Below, piece after piece: positions 1 to 10,005 of a stretch of 64,000 nt of DNA. The notes below the pieces were generated by a model, which was given only the letters and a program-made list of their open reading frames with translations, had not been told where the DNA came from and did no database searches. Source of the DNA: Haematobia irritans (taxonomy: Eukaryota; Arthropoda; Insecta; Diptera; Muscidae); NCBI RefSeq assembly GCF_050003625.1, contig NC_134400.1, forward strand, positions 60,516,066-60,580,065, given 5' to 3'. The translations under genes and the position numbers were made by a program. Every line of letters starts with the position of its first letter. Position 1 is the first letter of the stretch.

Positions 1-155
1 TTTCTATAGAAATAAAATTTTGACAAAATTTCCTATAGAACACAAATGTGAGAAAATTTTCTATAGAAATAAAAATTTTACAAAATTTTCTATAGAAATA
101 AAAATTTGAGAACATTTTCTATAGAAATAACATTTTGTAAAAATTTTCTATAAAT
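1..155. repeat. T-rich short-unit satellite (TTTCTATAGAAA family)
   Basis: About five degenerate units of roughly 29-30 bp, each containing the 12-bp palindrome TTTCTATAGAAA between A/T runs. The same unit recurs at 15265-15440, 19975-20345, 50627-50875 and 59205-59360. In the last three places it sits between the 153-bp array and the 3' tail of a mini-me element, so it is probably a mini-me component that also spreads alone. It abuts the retroelement ORF that follows. Confidence 0.85.
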
Positions 156-204
156 AACTACTAATCATCACAATATTTCTGTTCTTCTAGCAAAAACGAC
201 TGAT

Positions 205-1164
205 ATGGACCCGGGAAAACCTCCACCAAAGACAAACGCTTATTTCAAGGTCCAGTGGCAAGAACGGTATCTTAACCGCCACCCAGAGTTACCCGATTCC
301 GTACCGACCACCAACGACGGACCGACGTCAGAGGTTCTACCACAGGCATTGATACGGCCCTGCGTCGTACAGGTACCACGACTGGGTGCTTCTCACCGCT
401 CTCGACCAGAGGCTATTCCTCGGGCACTGGCACACCGGTTGACCCGCCAGCGCATACGGCCATTGCCATACCCTGGGATACCAGCCCGTCATATCGATCC
501 CGTGCGACCCATGCCTCGTCCCATCTCACCGGTCATAGTGGCAACGGCCGAACTGTCATCGGATTCTGATGAACCCGTGACACCACCACGGAGAGCGACA
601 CCAACTCCTCCAACGCCCTCGCCGACAGTCTCCATAATAGAGATCGTGGATGACGTCGAAGATGCAAATCCGCCACCGATCCAGCGCAGAATACCTGATG
701 CAGCCGAGGATGAGTTGCCAGGTCCCGCACACTCCGGGGAAGTCATCGCAGGCCCGTCCACCGCACCGTAGGAATCGACCCCAGCACAACGGCATGTCAC
801 TACTGCATCCGAGCCGAAAGATTCCCAGGCATGTGTCACGACCTCCTCGGATGCTCCCACTACCTCCTCGGAGTCCGAGGAAAACTATCGTCGGGGGAAC
901 GCGCGTCTGTCGACCACCCGCACCATGCCTAGCGCGGTCGTGGTCCCGGAACGGCAAGATCCCGATCCGGAATATATATTCCAGTGCCAGCAGGAGCTAC
1001 CATTAGAGGTTCGCCGAGGACTCCAGCGGCACTTCCGCATAGCCATGGCCTTCCACCATCAGCACCGCCGCCGGAAGCAGGTGGTAACCGTTTGCGGACA
1101 GCGACTCCACATAATAATCAAGCGCCAGAGGCACATTATCGTGCAACCGAAGGATGACCCGTAA
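205..1164 (+). pseudogene. Retroelement ORF of unknown family, one in-frame stop
   Basis: A GC-rich frame of about 320 codons opens with ATG at 205 and ends with TAA at 1162-1164, four bases before a polypurine tract and LTR. It is open throughout except for one TAG at 769-771, so it looks like a coding frame carrying a single nonsense mutation. The N-terminal two thirds are rich in Pro, Arg and Ser/Thr; the C-terminal part is basic with many His and Arg. I see no protease, reverse transcriptase, integrase or membrane segment. A pyrimidine-rich stretch ending in TAG at about 173-190, just before the ATG, could be a splice acceptor, as used for the third ORF of some Ty3/gypsy elements; that is inference. 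Base composition differs sharply from the AT-rich surroundings. Everything upstream of about position 155 is replaced by satellite. It could be a gag-like ORF or a non-env third ORF; I cannot decide. Confidence 0.6.
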
Positions 1165-1167
1165 CTC

Positions 1168-1183
1168 GAAGGAGGGGGAGCCG
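1168..1183 (+). other. Polypurine tract before 3' LTR
   Basis: A purine block including GGAGGGGGAG lies directly before the TGTGATGG start of the LTR, the normal position for the plus-strand primer of LTR retrotransposons. Confidence 0.7.
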
Positions 1184-3503
1184 TGTGATGGCCGAAAGTC
1201 GGACCTCGTTTTCGACCACAAAATTGTAATTCTTTTGTTTTGTTATATTTTGTTTTATTTCCTTTCTCTATTTTCCTAATTTAAAAATGAATGAATTTCT
1301 GCTAATTTTTCTTTTTTTATGTAAATGAATTTCTCTAAACTTTGCAAAATAGAATATTTTCAACTTTGCAAAATAAGTCGCCGTTATTTAACACTAACAA
1401 TGTCCATTGCAACATGTGTTAAACTTCGCATGTTTCAACTTTACCAAATACCTCGCCGTTATACAACACCAACAAATATCACAACAGGCTGTGGTGATGA
1501 TCACTAACAACAACAACAACGAGCAGTGGCAATGGAATGTAAGTATGGAAGACCATTGTTCAGTTGTGATGTACATACAAAATAACCGAACAGAAGCATC
1601 ACTGCTGAGATCTCTGCTACTGCCAAGCCAGGGAGAGGCTGCTCTGCCGTGGTGAATATCACAGCCACAGATGACAATAAAAGGAGTTGCAAAACTTGAA
1701 TCTGGGTCAGTCAGTGCAGTGCGTGCCTACCATCGGCAACAACCAGTGAAGTTCGAGTTGACATTTATCACCAACAAAACAAAGGAAACTAGTGAGATAC
1801 AGCGGGTAAGTACAGTGAACTGTTATATTATTTAACCAAAGTGTATTGTGACCCAGACGAATTTCGATAAATAGGATGGAAGTGGACATGATTGGTAAAG
1901 TGATTACGTGTAAAATTTGTTTATAAAAGCAAGTGTGTTGTCGCATGCCACTGGCAGTGTTCTCGTTACATAACTTTTTATAAAACCAAGTGTGTCGTCG
2001 TATGCCACTTGCATTTATCGCGTTACATAGCCTCTTTAAAAATCAAGTGTGTTGTCGTATGCCACTTGCATTAATCGCGTTGCATAACCTCTTTGAAGTC
2101 AGGTGTGTTGTCGCATGCCACTTGCCACGTTCAAATCCCAAAACCCATGATTAAGTATAATCACCCGTGACTAAATATAGGTTTGATCTTATCAAGTGGG
2201 TTGTCGTGTGCCACTTGCCGTAATCGCGCTATATAGACTGTATTACTGCAGGTGTGTTGTCGCAAGCCACTTGCCGCTTCAAATTCCATCACCCGTGACT
2301 AGAGATTCTTCCAAGTGTGTTGTCGCAAGCCACTTGTCGCGTTCAAATACGATAACCCGCGACCAAAGATTCTTCCAAGTGTGTTGTCGCAAGCCACTTG
2401 CCACGTCCATATACCATTACCCGTGACTAGGGACTCTTCCAAGTGTGTTGTCGCATGCCACTTGCCGTGAATTCGTTATCCACTTTTATATCATTGGTCA
2501 AGTGTGTTGTCACAAGCCACTTGCTTCCCGTGCGTGAACGTTACTAAACTGTTTTCTCGAGTGTGTTGTCGCAAACCACTTGTTGTGATTCCATTTTTGT
2601 GAACGTTGCTTGTTCCACTTTTGCGAACGTTGCTAAACCGTCTTCTCAAGTGTGTTGTCGCAAGCCACTTATCGTGGTCTATTCTGCCAAATGTGTTGTC
2701 GTATGCCACTGGCCGTGATTCCGTTACGTGAGCCTTGACTAATCGTTCGACCAGGTGTGTTGTCGCAAGCCGCTTATCGCTATCGAGACCCTTAGACCAT
2801 CGCCCGATTCTAGGAAGTGTGTTACCATAAGCCACTCGCGTGAGCCGTAAGTTACGACAACCAGTGAATAATCAGCGGAGTGTTTTGTCGTAAGCCACTT
2901 CGTCACGAAACGTGTGATGTCGTAAGCCACAAGTAATAAAACACCTTTTCCGCGACCGTCTTAGCCTTTATACATTCCGTACGAACGAGAACCGCGGACG
3001 TCCACGGTACACCACGTTGACGAAATCCCACAGTCACTTAGACTACGCGCTGTGCCACGCCTATAGACCCCAGACCCGACAACTAAACACCACCGACTCA
3101 TCACACTAACAGACGAAGTGTCGTACCAGGTCACGTCTCGGCAAAAATTGTTATTCCCGAGGACTAAGTAGGATAACCAACGTACTGCCGACGTAGTGTC
3201 GTCCCAGGCCACGTCAATACATCGCCGGCATTCAATACTGAGGGATCGAGCTGTTTCCACGAAGCCGTGTTGCCAACGACGAAGTGCCGGTCCAGGTCAC
3301 GTCGAGGACTGCAAAGACTAATAGATAAGGAACATTTACATTAAATTGTATTGTAGGTGTAGCTATTCCACTAATAAAACCGATTGTTAACTTTTAAATC
3401 GAAATAAGGCCTTTTCTCTACTCGGGTCACTACAAATATAAATGTGACGAACCCTTCCCCCGCGAGTTATACCCTAGCACACGAGGGAAACCCCGTCGTT
3501 ACA
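1184..3503 (+). mobile_element. 3' LTR of 2.3 kb, long-LTR retrotransposon
   Basis: It begins TGTGATGG right after the polypurine tract and ends CGTCGTTACA, giving short inverted ends (TGTRACG type). The length of about 2.3 kb is unusually long; Ulysses of Drosophila virilis is one known fly gypsy-type element with LTRs near 2 kb, but no relationship is shown here. It contains a 17-unit hairpin minisatellite, degenerate related units at about 2990-3310 and AATAAA-like signals near 3376. A donor-like GCGGGTAAGT occurs near 1802. No second LTR is present in the window, so the right boundary rests on the inverted ends only. Confidence 0.65.
1928..2935 (+). repeat. Hairpin minisatellite within the LTR, about 17 units
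   Basis: A core of about 25 bp reading CAAGTGTGTTGTCGCAAGCC followed by CACTTG recurs about 17 times at spacings of roughly 43-95 bp, mostly 55-65. Each core starts CAAGTG and ends CACTTG, so it can form a short stem. Spacers are AT-rich and variable, often including CGTGA or CGTTA. Units decay toward 2935. Confidence 0.85.
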
Positions 3504-4534
3504 AATTGGACATGAAAATTAAGGAATTGGTATTATTATGCTATTGAAAAGAAAATGACAGATACCCATCAAATCAAAAGAACAATGGTCACGATCGAAT
3601 CAAAAGACAATGGTCACGATCTAAACTATTATGGTATTGATAAAATTTTTTTCCAGTTAAAAGAACATGGTCACAATCTAAAATGTTTTTATCTTTATGA
3701 CAAAAAACTTTATTCGTCGTCGAAAAAAGGACGCCACTTGAGAAAAGAAAACACAAAATTATCTTTATTTATTTGTTTTTATTTATTTGAAAACTAATTT
3801 ATTGTTTATAAGTATTTATAATGTCGTTCAAGCAAACATCACATAATTTTACACACCCTATTTTGGTTCAATTTCAACAATAAGTAATCATTCCATATTT
3901 ACGCCGTGCCCATCAAATGTGCAAACGCAGGCACTATGTACCTGCAAATAAAATAAATTATACCATAAAAAATGCAGAACAAAAACAGGTATATTTTTCA
4001 ATTTCACTTTCCTTTTTTGTGTTCACATAAAACCACGTGCCACTTCTGAATAAATAAATTAACACAAAAAACAGCAATTCCGTATTCTCCGTCCATTCCA
4101 AGCAACAATCAACACGCGACTGACACGCAAAATGAAAATCGTGTGTACCTGCTCAATGTTTGTATAAAATTCTTTTCGCTGCAAAAAAGTTAAATGGATA
4201 CGAAAATAATGTACATGGTCTTTATGGAAATATAATGGTTCTAGACATGCCTAACCTATAAAAATTGTTTTTCCCTGCAAAAAAGTCGAAAAATTGAATG
4301 GTTAGGTACATGATTTTCCTGATCATGTAATGGTCTCAAATTCTATCATTTAAATAGTAGAACATGATTGCGGCACTTGAGGAACATTTAAATGCTTATT
4401 GCCAGCATAACTTTTTCTCTGCCCGAAAAATATTTTTACAAAGACAAAATACATGGTTTTTGCGACATTTATAAGCTCTAGATAAGCATTAAATAGATGC
4501 GGCAACCATTTCCAAAATGTTTTTTCTGTGCGTG
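3504..4534 (-). mobile_element. Non-autonomous element family X, copy 1
   Basis: This is the reverse complement of 23350-24371 over about 1 kb, with shared landmarks such as a pair of poly-A signals near 3950-4080 and a segment around the ACATGGTC motif. The right end, TTTTTTCTGTGCGTG, resembles the CAC...AGAAAA termini of other TA-flanked elements in this window. The left side is cut by the LTR ending at 3503. No coding capacity is seen. Confidence 0.65.
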
Positions 4535-4764
4535 TGGATCCATAGTATGCTAAGTGAACGTACCATGTTGCGGAAAATGGTTACCTTGTCAAATTCAGAA
4601 GCTTATCTCAAATTTAAATTAAAGAATGTTCGAACGGGAAAGTATGAGTCGAAATTGATACAATTAAGAACAAAATGAAATAGCAATGTATTCGAAAATT
4701 GAACATTTTCGACTTAGGATACTACGCTGTGGCTTTGGTGATGGTAATATAGACAAATACTTAC

Positions 4765-4950
4765 ATTAGATCCATGTGACCAGGAAGCAATAATGGCGTT
4801 GCATGCTAATGGTATATCGCGAGCTCCCATGCACTGCCTCCCCCTTTCGCGTGCCATCTTCTCCAGTTCCTGATGCATGCCATGACATTCCCTTAGTGTG
4901 ATGTGCTGCAGATAATGTACGCTGGATGGTGAATCGAATATTGGTTCATA
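4765..4950 (-). CDS. MOXD1-like exon: first copper domain, second half
   Basis: 62 codons in phase 0, with acceptor CTTCAACAG before 4950 and donor GTAAGT from 4764. The exon opens with YEPI, the conserved start of this stretch in DBH/MOXD1 proteins, and ends with CNAIIASWSHGSN, matching the family's Cys-x-x-(V/I)-(I/L)-x-A-W block. Family members carry a His-His pair (two ligands of the CuH/CuA site) nine to ten residues after YEP; here the aligned residues read Gln-His within VHYLQHITL. An additional His lies three residues before the Gln. Three Cys residues (REC, RQC, LAC) fit the family's disulfides. The protein is expected in the secretory pathway, hydroxylating a small substrate, but the Gln raises doubt about full copper loading. 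The next exon is outside the window. Confidence 0.88.
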
Positions 4951-5764
4951 CTGTTGAAGGAAAAGAGATGAGATAGAAATAAGCAAGGATATAATCATAA
5001 AATCTTTCATCCATTAGATAAGCTATGACATAGCATAATTCTTGATGACCATGTGGTTATATCACAAAAGCAGAAATAATATCTTTTGCGACCTATAACG
5101 AGTAACAATATTTCTGGACACAATTGTTGGAGGCAAAAGCAAAAAAATGGGGAAGGTTAAGATAAAGCAACCCGGAATGTAACGCTGTAGATACAAAAAG
5201 TCGAAGATTTTGAATTAAAATTTTAAAAGGACGACTTTCCAAATCTGGAGTAGCGAAAAGTCGAAATTTACAAACGGGAACTTTCTGGTATTTAAAAAAA
5301 AAACGAACAATTGAGCTTTTGCTTCTCATTACAATCCCCAGGTGAGAGCTGGAGTTAATAGAGCTCTCTCACCACATCCTATAGGATCGAAGATCAAACG
5401 TTTGTCACTAGAAGCAGACAAGACATAACATAGCTTTAAATGCAAATCCATTACATAAAGGAAGAAGTAGGAATCCTCTCACACCAATCCATGATGTATC
5501 GGTGGACCAAGAAGAGACTAAAATGTGTTTAGATGCGATTACTTGTGTGTAAATTCAAGCAGTGATTAACAGAGTTAGCACGTAATTTATGCGCTATCAA
5601 GTGGACCCATCGATGTGAACCGAAAAAGTAGAGCGAGACAAATGTGGTTTTCAAACTCAAAATCTTTTCATTCGGATCCATACTGAGTACTCTAGAGATG
5701 ATTGCAGCTAATCTATTGAGATTGTATTGCATTAACCAATTGATGACCCTCTATCTATTAAATA
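4951..5764. other. Intron sequence, no feature recognised
   Basis: AT-rich intron between the 4765-4950 exon and the Tc1 element. Short open frames here have no family resemblance. I see no RNA gene. Confidence 0.5.
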
Positions 5765-6417
5765 CACTTGCCAGAAAATGTATTCGTACAACCCGTCCAT
5801 ACCACTAGAAGCCTTATTAAACCATTGATATAATGAATGAAAGATTGAAAAAATGTTTGTTTGGGAATTTATTAACTTGCGTACTTTTATTTTTAACAAT
5901 TAATATCAAAAATATATATTACACATTGCGTACATGTAAGAAAAATAAAATAAAGTGGAAAAATTCACTAGAATAAGTATTCGTATACATTCAGTAATTC
6001 TTGATCTATTCTACATTTTGCAGGCTTATAAACTTGTTTTAATAACTTGTGGGATATCCCTTACGTTTAAGCACCTAAAAAAGTCGACATTGACCAGTTT
6101 AGTAGTTTCTTCCTCGCTAATTTTGACCCATTCAGCCGTAATAACATTTTTAAGCATTTCCTTTGACGATATTGCATGTTGGCGTATTTTACGCTCCAAT
6201 AAATCCCACAAATGCTCTAAATCTGGAGATTGGGGAGGCAAATTGAGCTGATGTTTCGTATTATATAGCAACCACAACTTCTCATTTAAAGCGGCGTGCT
6301 TTGGATCGCTATCTTGCTGGAATCAATAATCATCTCCAAGGCCAAGTTTCTCAACACTTTGGCGTAAATTTTGTTTCAAAATATTAATATAGCCATATTG
6401 ATCCATAACAGACTCTA

Positions 6418-7629
6418 AAGGGTGATACGGTCAAAATTTGGTCAAGGGAAACCGCGTGTAAATCGGTGAAATCGTTTATTTAAAAAATCAAAATAAATTT
6501 CTTTTTCAAGTTCAATTAGTATAAAATTCAGGAAAAATATTCAGTTAGGCTTTCGCTTTTCCAAATCCGAATTGCCGGGCCTCACGCTTGACACCTGCCA
6601 TCAGATTTTGTACAGCCACCTTGTCCACCTTCTCCGCCGCAGAAAGCCAGTTTGCCTTGAACTGCTGCTCGTCCTTAGCAGCTTTTTTGGTCTTCTTTAG
6701 GTTCCGCTTGACAATAGCCCAGTATTTCTCAATTGGGCGGAGCTCTGGCGTGTTGGGAGGGTTCTTGTCCTTGGGAACCACCTGCACGTTGTTGGCGACG
6801 TACCACTCCATGGCCTTTTTACCGTAATGGCAAGATGCCAAATCCGGCCAAAACAGTACGGAACAACCGTGTTTCTTCAGGAAAGGCAGCAGACGTTTAA
6901 TCAAACACTCTGTCACGTAAATTTCTTGGTTGACAGTCCCGGAAGCTATGAAAATGCTGCTTTTCAAGCCACAGGTACAGATATTTCTTTGCGAACTTTG
7001 ACAGTTTTATGTGCTTGAAAATATACGCTACCTTTCCCCTTCCTTTTGCGGTATAAAACTCCTGTCCCGGAAGCTGCTTGTAGTCGGCTTTGAATCGTCG
7101 TGTACAGCCTCCGGGATCGCGCTTTGGCCGTCGTATTTTGTTTATCATCGCGATTTGGAGTCACTACCTTCTTGTAAGTCGATAGTCCGGCTCGTTTTTT
7201 GGCTCGATGCACGGTTGTAGACGATACACCCAGCTTATTTGCGACATCTCGGAGAGAGAGGTTAGGGTTTCGCTTGAAACTACCGGCAACTCTCTTTGTC
7301 GTCTCAGCGGCTTCCGGTTTTCGATTTCCCCCCGATCCAGACTTCCTGGCTGTCGACAAACGTTCCCCAAACCCTTTAATTACATTTGTAACGGTTGATT
7401 TGGCAACTTTTAGCGATTTTGCCAGCTTTGCGTGCGAGTAGCTCGGATTTTCGCGATACGCTGCTCTTCTTGCTTGGCATTTTGACAACTGAAGAATGAA
7501 TTTCAAAATCAAATTAGGAGCAACATTCTACACACAAATTCAAAATGAGGGGTGTTCAGGTTTTTGAAATGCAAAATTGAGAGAAATACGTCAAGTTTAT
7601 ATTGACCAAATTTTGACCGTATCACCCTT
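6418..7629 (-). mobile_element. DD37E mariner/Tc1-superfamily element, copy 1
   Basis: Ends AAGGGTGATACGGTCAAAAT and its inverse, flanked by TA (6416-6417 and 7630-7631), inserted inside the Tc1 element. 1212 bp long. A second copy begins at 62761, and a solo end lies at 9167-9291. Confidence 0.92.
6545..7480 (-). pseudogene. DD37E transposase, disrupted copy 1
   Basis: The minus-strand transposase has a helix-turn-helix N-terminus (SYSHAKLAKSLKVAKSTVTN, then SLRDVANKLGVSSTTVHRAKK) and a C-terminal catalytic part with LFWPDLASCHYGKKAMEW and PNTPELRPIEKYW. The second Asp and the Glu of RPIE are separated by 37 residues. Compared with the copy at 62.9 kb, this one has a deletion of about 44 bp near 7100 that removes the first catalytic Asp (the MDDE block), and a 17-bp deletion near 6975 between short direct repeats (ATCTG). 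The first codons are also frame-shifted. It cannot encode an active enzyme. The C-terminus ends in a basic GFGKAKA tail. Confidence 0.9.
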
Positions 7630-8294
7630 TATAAATGTTAATTTTCCAACACCTTTGCCAGACATGCACCCCCATACCATAACACCACCTCCTACGTGTT
7701 TAACTGTGGGAACGAGATTTTCTTTGTTTAGCGCTGTTCCAACTTTCCGCCACACTAATTGTTTTCCTTTTATGCCAAAAATGCAAAACTTACTCTCGTC
7801 TGAAAATAACACACGATTCCAGAATTCTGGATCCATTTGTACAAACTTGTTGGCGAATTTCATTCGCTTCTTTCGACTTATTTCGGATATATAAGGCTTC
7901 CTATAAAAAGGAGGTCCCTTGTCATTGAGCTTAACATGGAATCGGGCAGCACTCAGTGATAAGAGAGAAGTTCAACAATTTCATCTTTGCAGTGCACAAA
8001 TTTTAACATACGCAATTTTTCTAACCCCGTTTTTATTTGATTTCACTTATATTTTGCTCTTTATTCACTTGTTTGTTCTGTAATGTGTGTGGGATTCCCC
8101 GAAGTAAGCTTGTACGAATACTTTTTCTCGCTGCAAAATGAAGGTTGTTAATATATCAGCGTTGTAAAACAAAGTATTATGGTACAAAGTTCTGGACACG
8201 CGTTAAAAAGTATGTAAATTGTACAACATATCAATGACATTAAATTGGTAAAAAGATAAATGTGCATATGTACGAATATTTTTTCTGGCAAGTG

Positions 8295-8654
8295 TATATT
8301 GTTGTTCCACTGTCTACCTGAATAGACCGGTTTTATAGATCGGAAATTTCTAAGCCGAATATCGCCGTAATAGGTACACATACATATTCTTTTACTAAAC
8401 GCGTAGACTGGTACCATTACAAGTACCGCATATTTTAACGCAGAATTGTAAAGATTGATTCACTATTATAAATAATAGCGGTGAAAAAAAAAACAAATAA
8501 TTGGCAGTGAACATCTTTATGTATTTGACGAAAAGATTATAAATATATCGCCAGAAATCTTTCTACAATATTCGTTCGAATTTTTTGCAACCTTTACACT
8601 TGAGCATAATCTAAATTTTTTCAACGGCGGGATAAATTAAATATTCATATTCTA
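8295..8654. other. Intron sequence, no feature recognised
   Basis: AT-rich, between the Tc1 element and the start of the nested stack. No open frame or repeat with a recognisable partner. Confidence 0.5.
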
Positions 8655-8814
8655 CACACTGTAATGCTAAACTTTCCACAGAATGGTAGAATTTTAAATA
8701 AAGTTCCGACTTGTGGGAATATCGCCCGAATTGGCCAAATAATACGAGGGCGGTTCGGAAACTTCTTAGCCTATCAATGAAAGAGAATAGTTTTTCAAAT
8801 ATATTTTTATTATA

Positions 8815-8840
8815 CACCCAGAAAAAAACATTTCTTTATA
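8815..8840 (+). repeat. 26-bp tandem duplication of an element end
   Basis: CACCCAGAAAAAAACATTTC plus TTTATA occurs at 8815-8840 and is repeated as the start of the TA-flanked element at 8841. It may come from a second, aborted insertion or slippage at the end. Confidence 0.7.
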
Positions 8841-9166
8841 CACCCAGAAAAAACATTTCTAAGAAATTTCTATTTTTTTGAACGATGTGATTTTCGTTGA
8901 AATTAGTTAGAATGCATTCCACATATATTAGTTAACATTTTCCTATATTTATGTACCATTTACTACAGAATGAAAAAATTTAACTGAATTGAATTCATAT
9001 ATGAAATGATTTTATTGAACTTTTTTCATTCATTGGGACAAATCCTAGATATTTGTGGTAAACCTTTTTACTTCAAACTTAGAACTGCTTACCTTCGTTT
9101 TTAAATACAATTTTATTTATTTATATAGGCAATTTTTTCTTCAATAAAATACACGTTTTATTAATA

Positions 9167-9291
9167 AAGGGTGATACGGTCAAAATTTGATCAAGCGAAA
9201 ACGCGTGTAAATTGGTGAAATCGTTTATTTAAAAAATCAAATTAAATTTCTTTTTCAAGTTCAATTAGTATAAAATTCAGGAAAAATATCC
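9167..9291 (-). mobile_element. Solo end of a DD37E element
   Basis: It matches the last 125 bp or so of the element at 6418 (terminal repeat plus non-coding DNA up to the end of the transposase frame) and stops there. TA precedes it at 9165-9166. Confidence 0.85.
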
Positions 9292-9745
9292 AAGTATTAT
9301 TCGTATGTATGATAAGATTTCCATAATAAAGGAAGCCAGAATTATCATTTTGTAAGAAATTTTACTATTTCGGGAAATTTGAGGAAACTTGGTTTTAGTT
9401 CATATTTTGTTTATTGTTACGAATGCTTTGTTGTCAGCACCCTCAAAAAAATCGCTTTTTTAACATATGTTCCAAACATATTTTGCAGGAAGCACATATA
9501 TTATTGGATACTGCCGAAACATTAATATGTTTGTTTTATGTGAACATATTGTATGTTTGGAAGCATTTTGAGCCAAAAATATTATATGCTTGGAAGAATT
9601 TTTCCCAAAGACGATTGTGCTCATTCCCTAACATACTCGTTATTTTGACTTCCACGAAATATTTTAGTTCTTGGCACCTTTTTCTGTAATACAAATAAAG
9701 TTGAAGAAATTATTCACTTTTATAAAATTGTTTAAATTTTACCTT

Positions 9746-9822
9746 TCGCCTGCACGGAGAATCGAACCGAGCACTATACAGTTTGTAAGCCAACACACTA
9801 TTCACTGGGCTACGTAGCTGTT
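9746..9822 (-). other. tRNA-like pol III module, Val(UAC)-like
   Basis: On the minus strand TAGCCCAGTGAATAG fits an A box, CTTACAA an anticodon loop with TAC, and GGTTCGATTCTCC a B box. The arms do not pair well enough for a working tRNA, and it sits inside a transposon. I read it as a tRNA-derived promoter. Confidence 0.7.
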
Positions 9823-9933
9823 ATAGTCACCATTAGATAATTATCGTTATAAGTTATATTTATATAGCATAGTTTGCAGCGCCCAAGAGCCCATGCAAAC
9901 ATAACATTATTTAACAGAAACATACATTTGTTT

Positions 9934-10005
9934 GACACGTGGAGCAGTGGTTAGCCTGTCTGCCTTATATGCAAAGGGTCGTGGGTTCAATCCCTGCTCC
10001 GACCG
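9934..10005 (+). other. tRNA-like pol III module, Ala-like
   Basis: TGGAGCAGTGGTTAGC (A box) and GGGTTCAATCC (B box), with an anticodon-loop equivalent CTTATAT (CTTGCAT in the copies at 46.7 and 48.2 kb). It is followed by a run of about 20 T, a strong pol III terminator. Opposite in orientation to the module at 9746. Confidence 0.7.

Larger units (their letters stand above)
6026..7960 (-). pseudogene. Tc1 transposase remnant (interrupted)
   Basis: Tc1-type DDE transposase on the minus strand in two pieces around the inserted element. The upper piece (about 7632-7960) carries WNRVLFSDESKF with the first catalytic Asp, then the typical GGGVMVWGC block. The lower piece (about 6026-6415) carries FQQDSDPKHA with the second Asp, then PPQSPDLEHLWDLLERK. 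Removing the insertion and one TA restores frame across the junction. A TGA lies just before FQQD, and the usual SPDLNPIE motif has lost its Glu (SPDLEHLW), so the third catalytic acid is missing. The N-terminal paired-like HTH region is absent. The copy is dead. Confidence 0.85.
5765..8294 (-). mobile_element. Tc1-like element, inactive, split by a DD37E element
   Basis: Termini CACTTGCCAGAAAATGTATT (left) and its near-perfect inverse (right) are flanked by TA on both sides (5763-5764, 8295-8296). A second partial copy of the terminal motif lies near 8115-8140. Without the 1212-bp insertion at 6418-7629 the element is about 1.3 kb, normal for Tc1. Confidence 0.85.

Noticed and set aside
1928..2935. 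Regularly spaced hairpin repeats as a CRISPR array
   Set aside because: Eukaryotic context, spacers unequal and partly similar, and the array lies within an LTR.
4714..5010. Whole open frame as an independent 98-residue gene
   Set aside because: Only 4765-4950 is coding, bounded by an acceptor and a donor; the ends of the frame are intron read-through.
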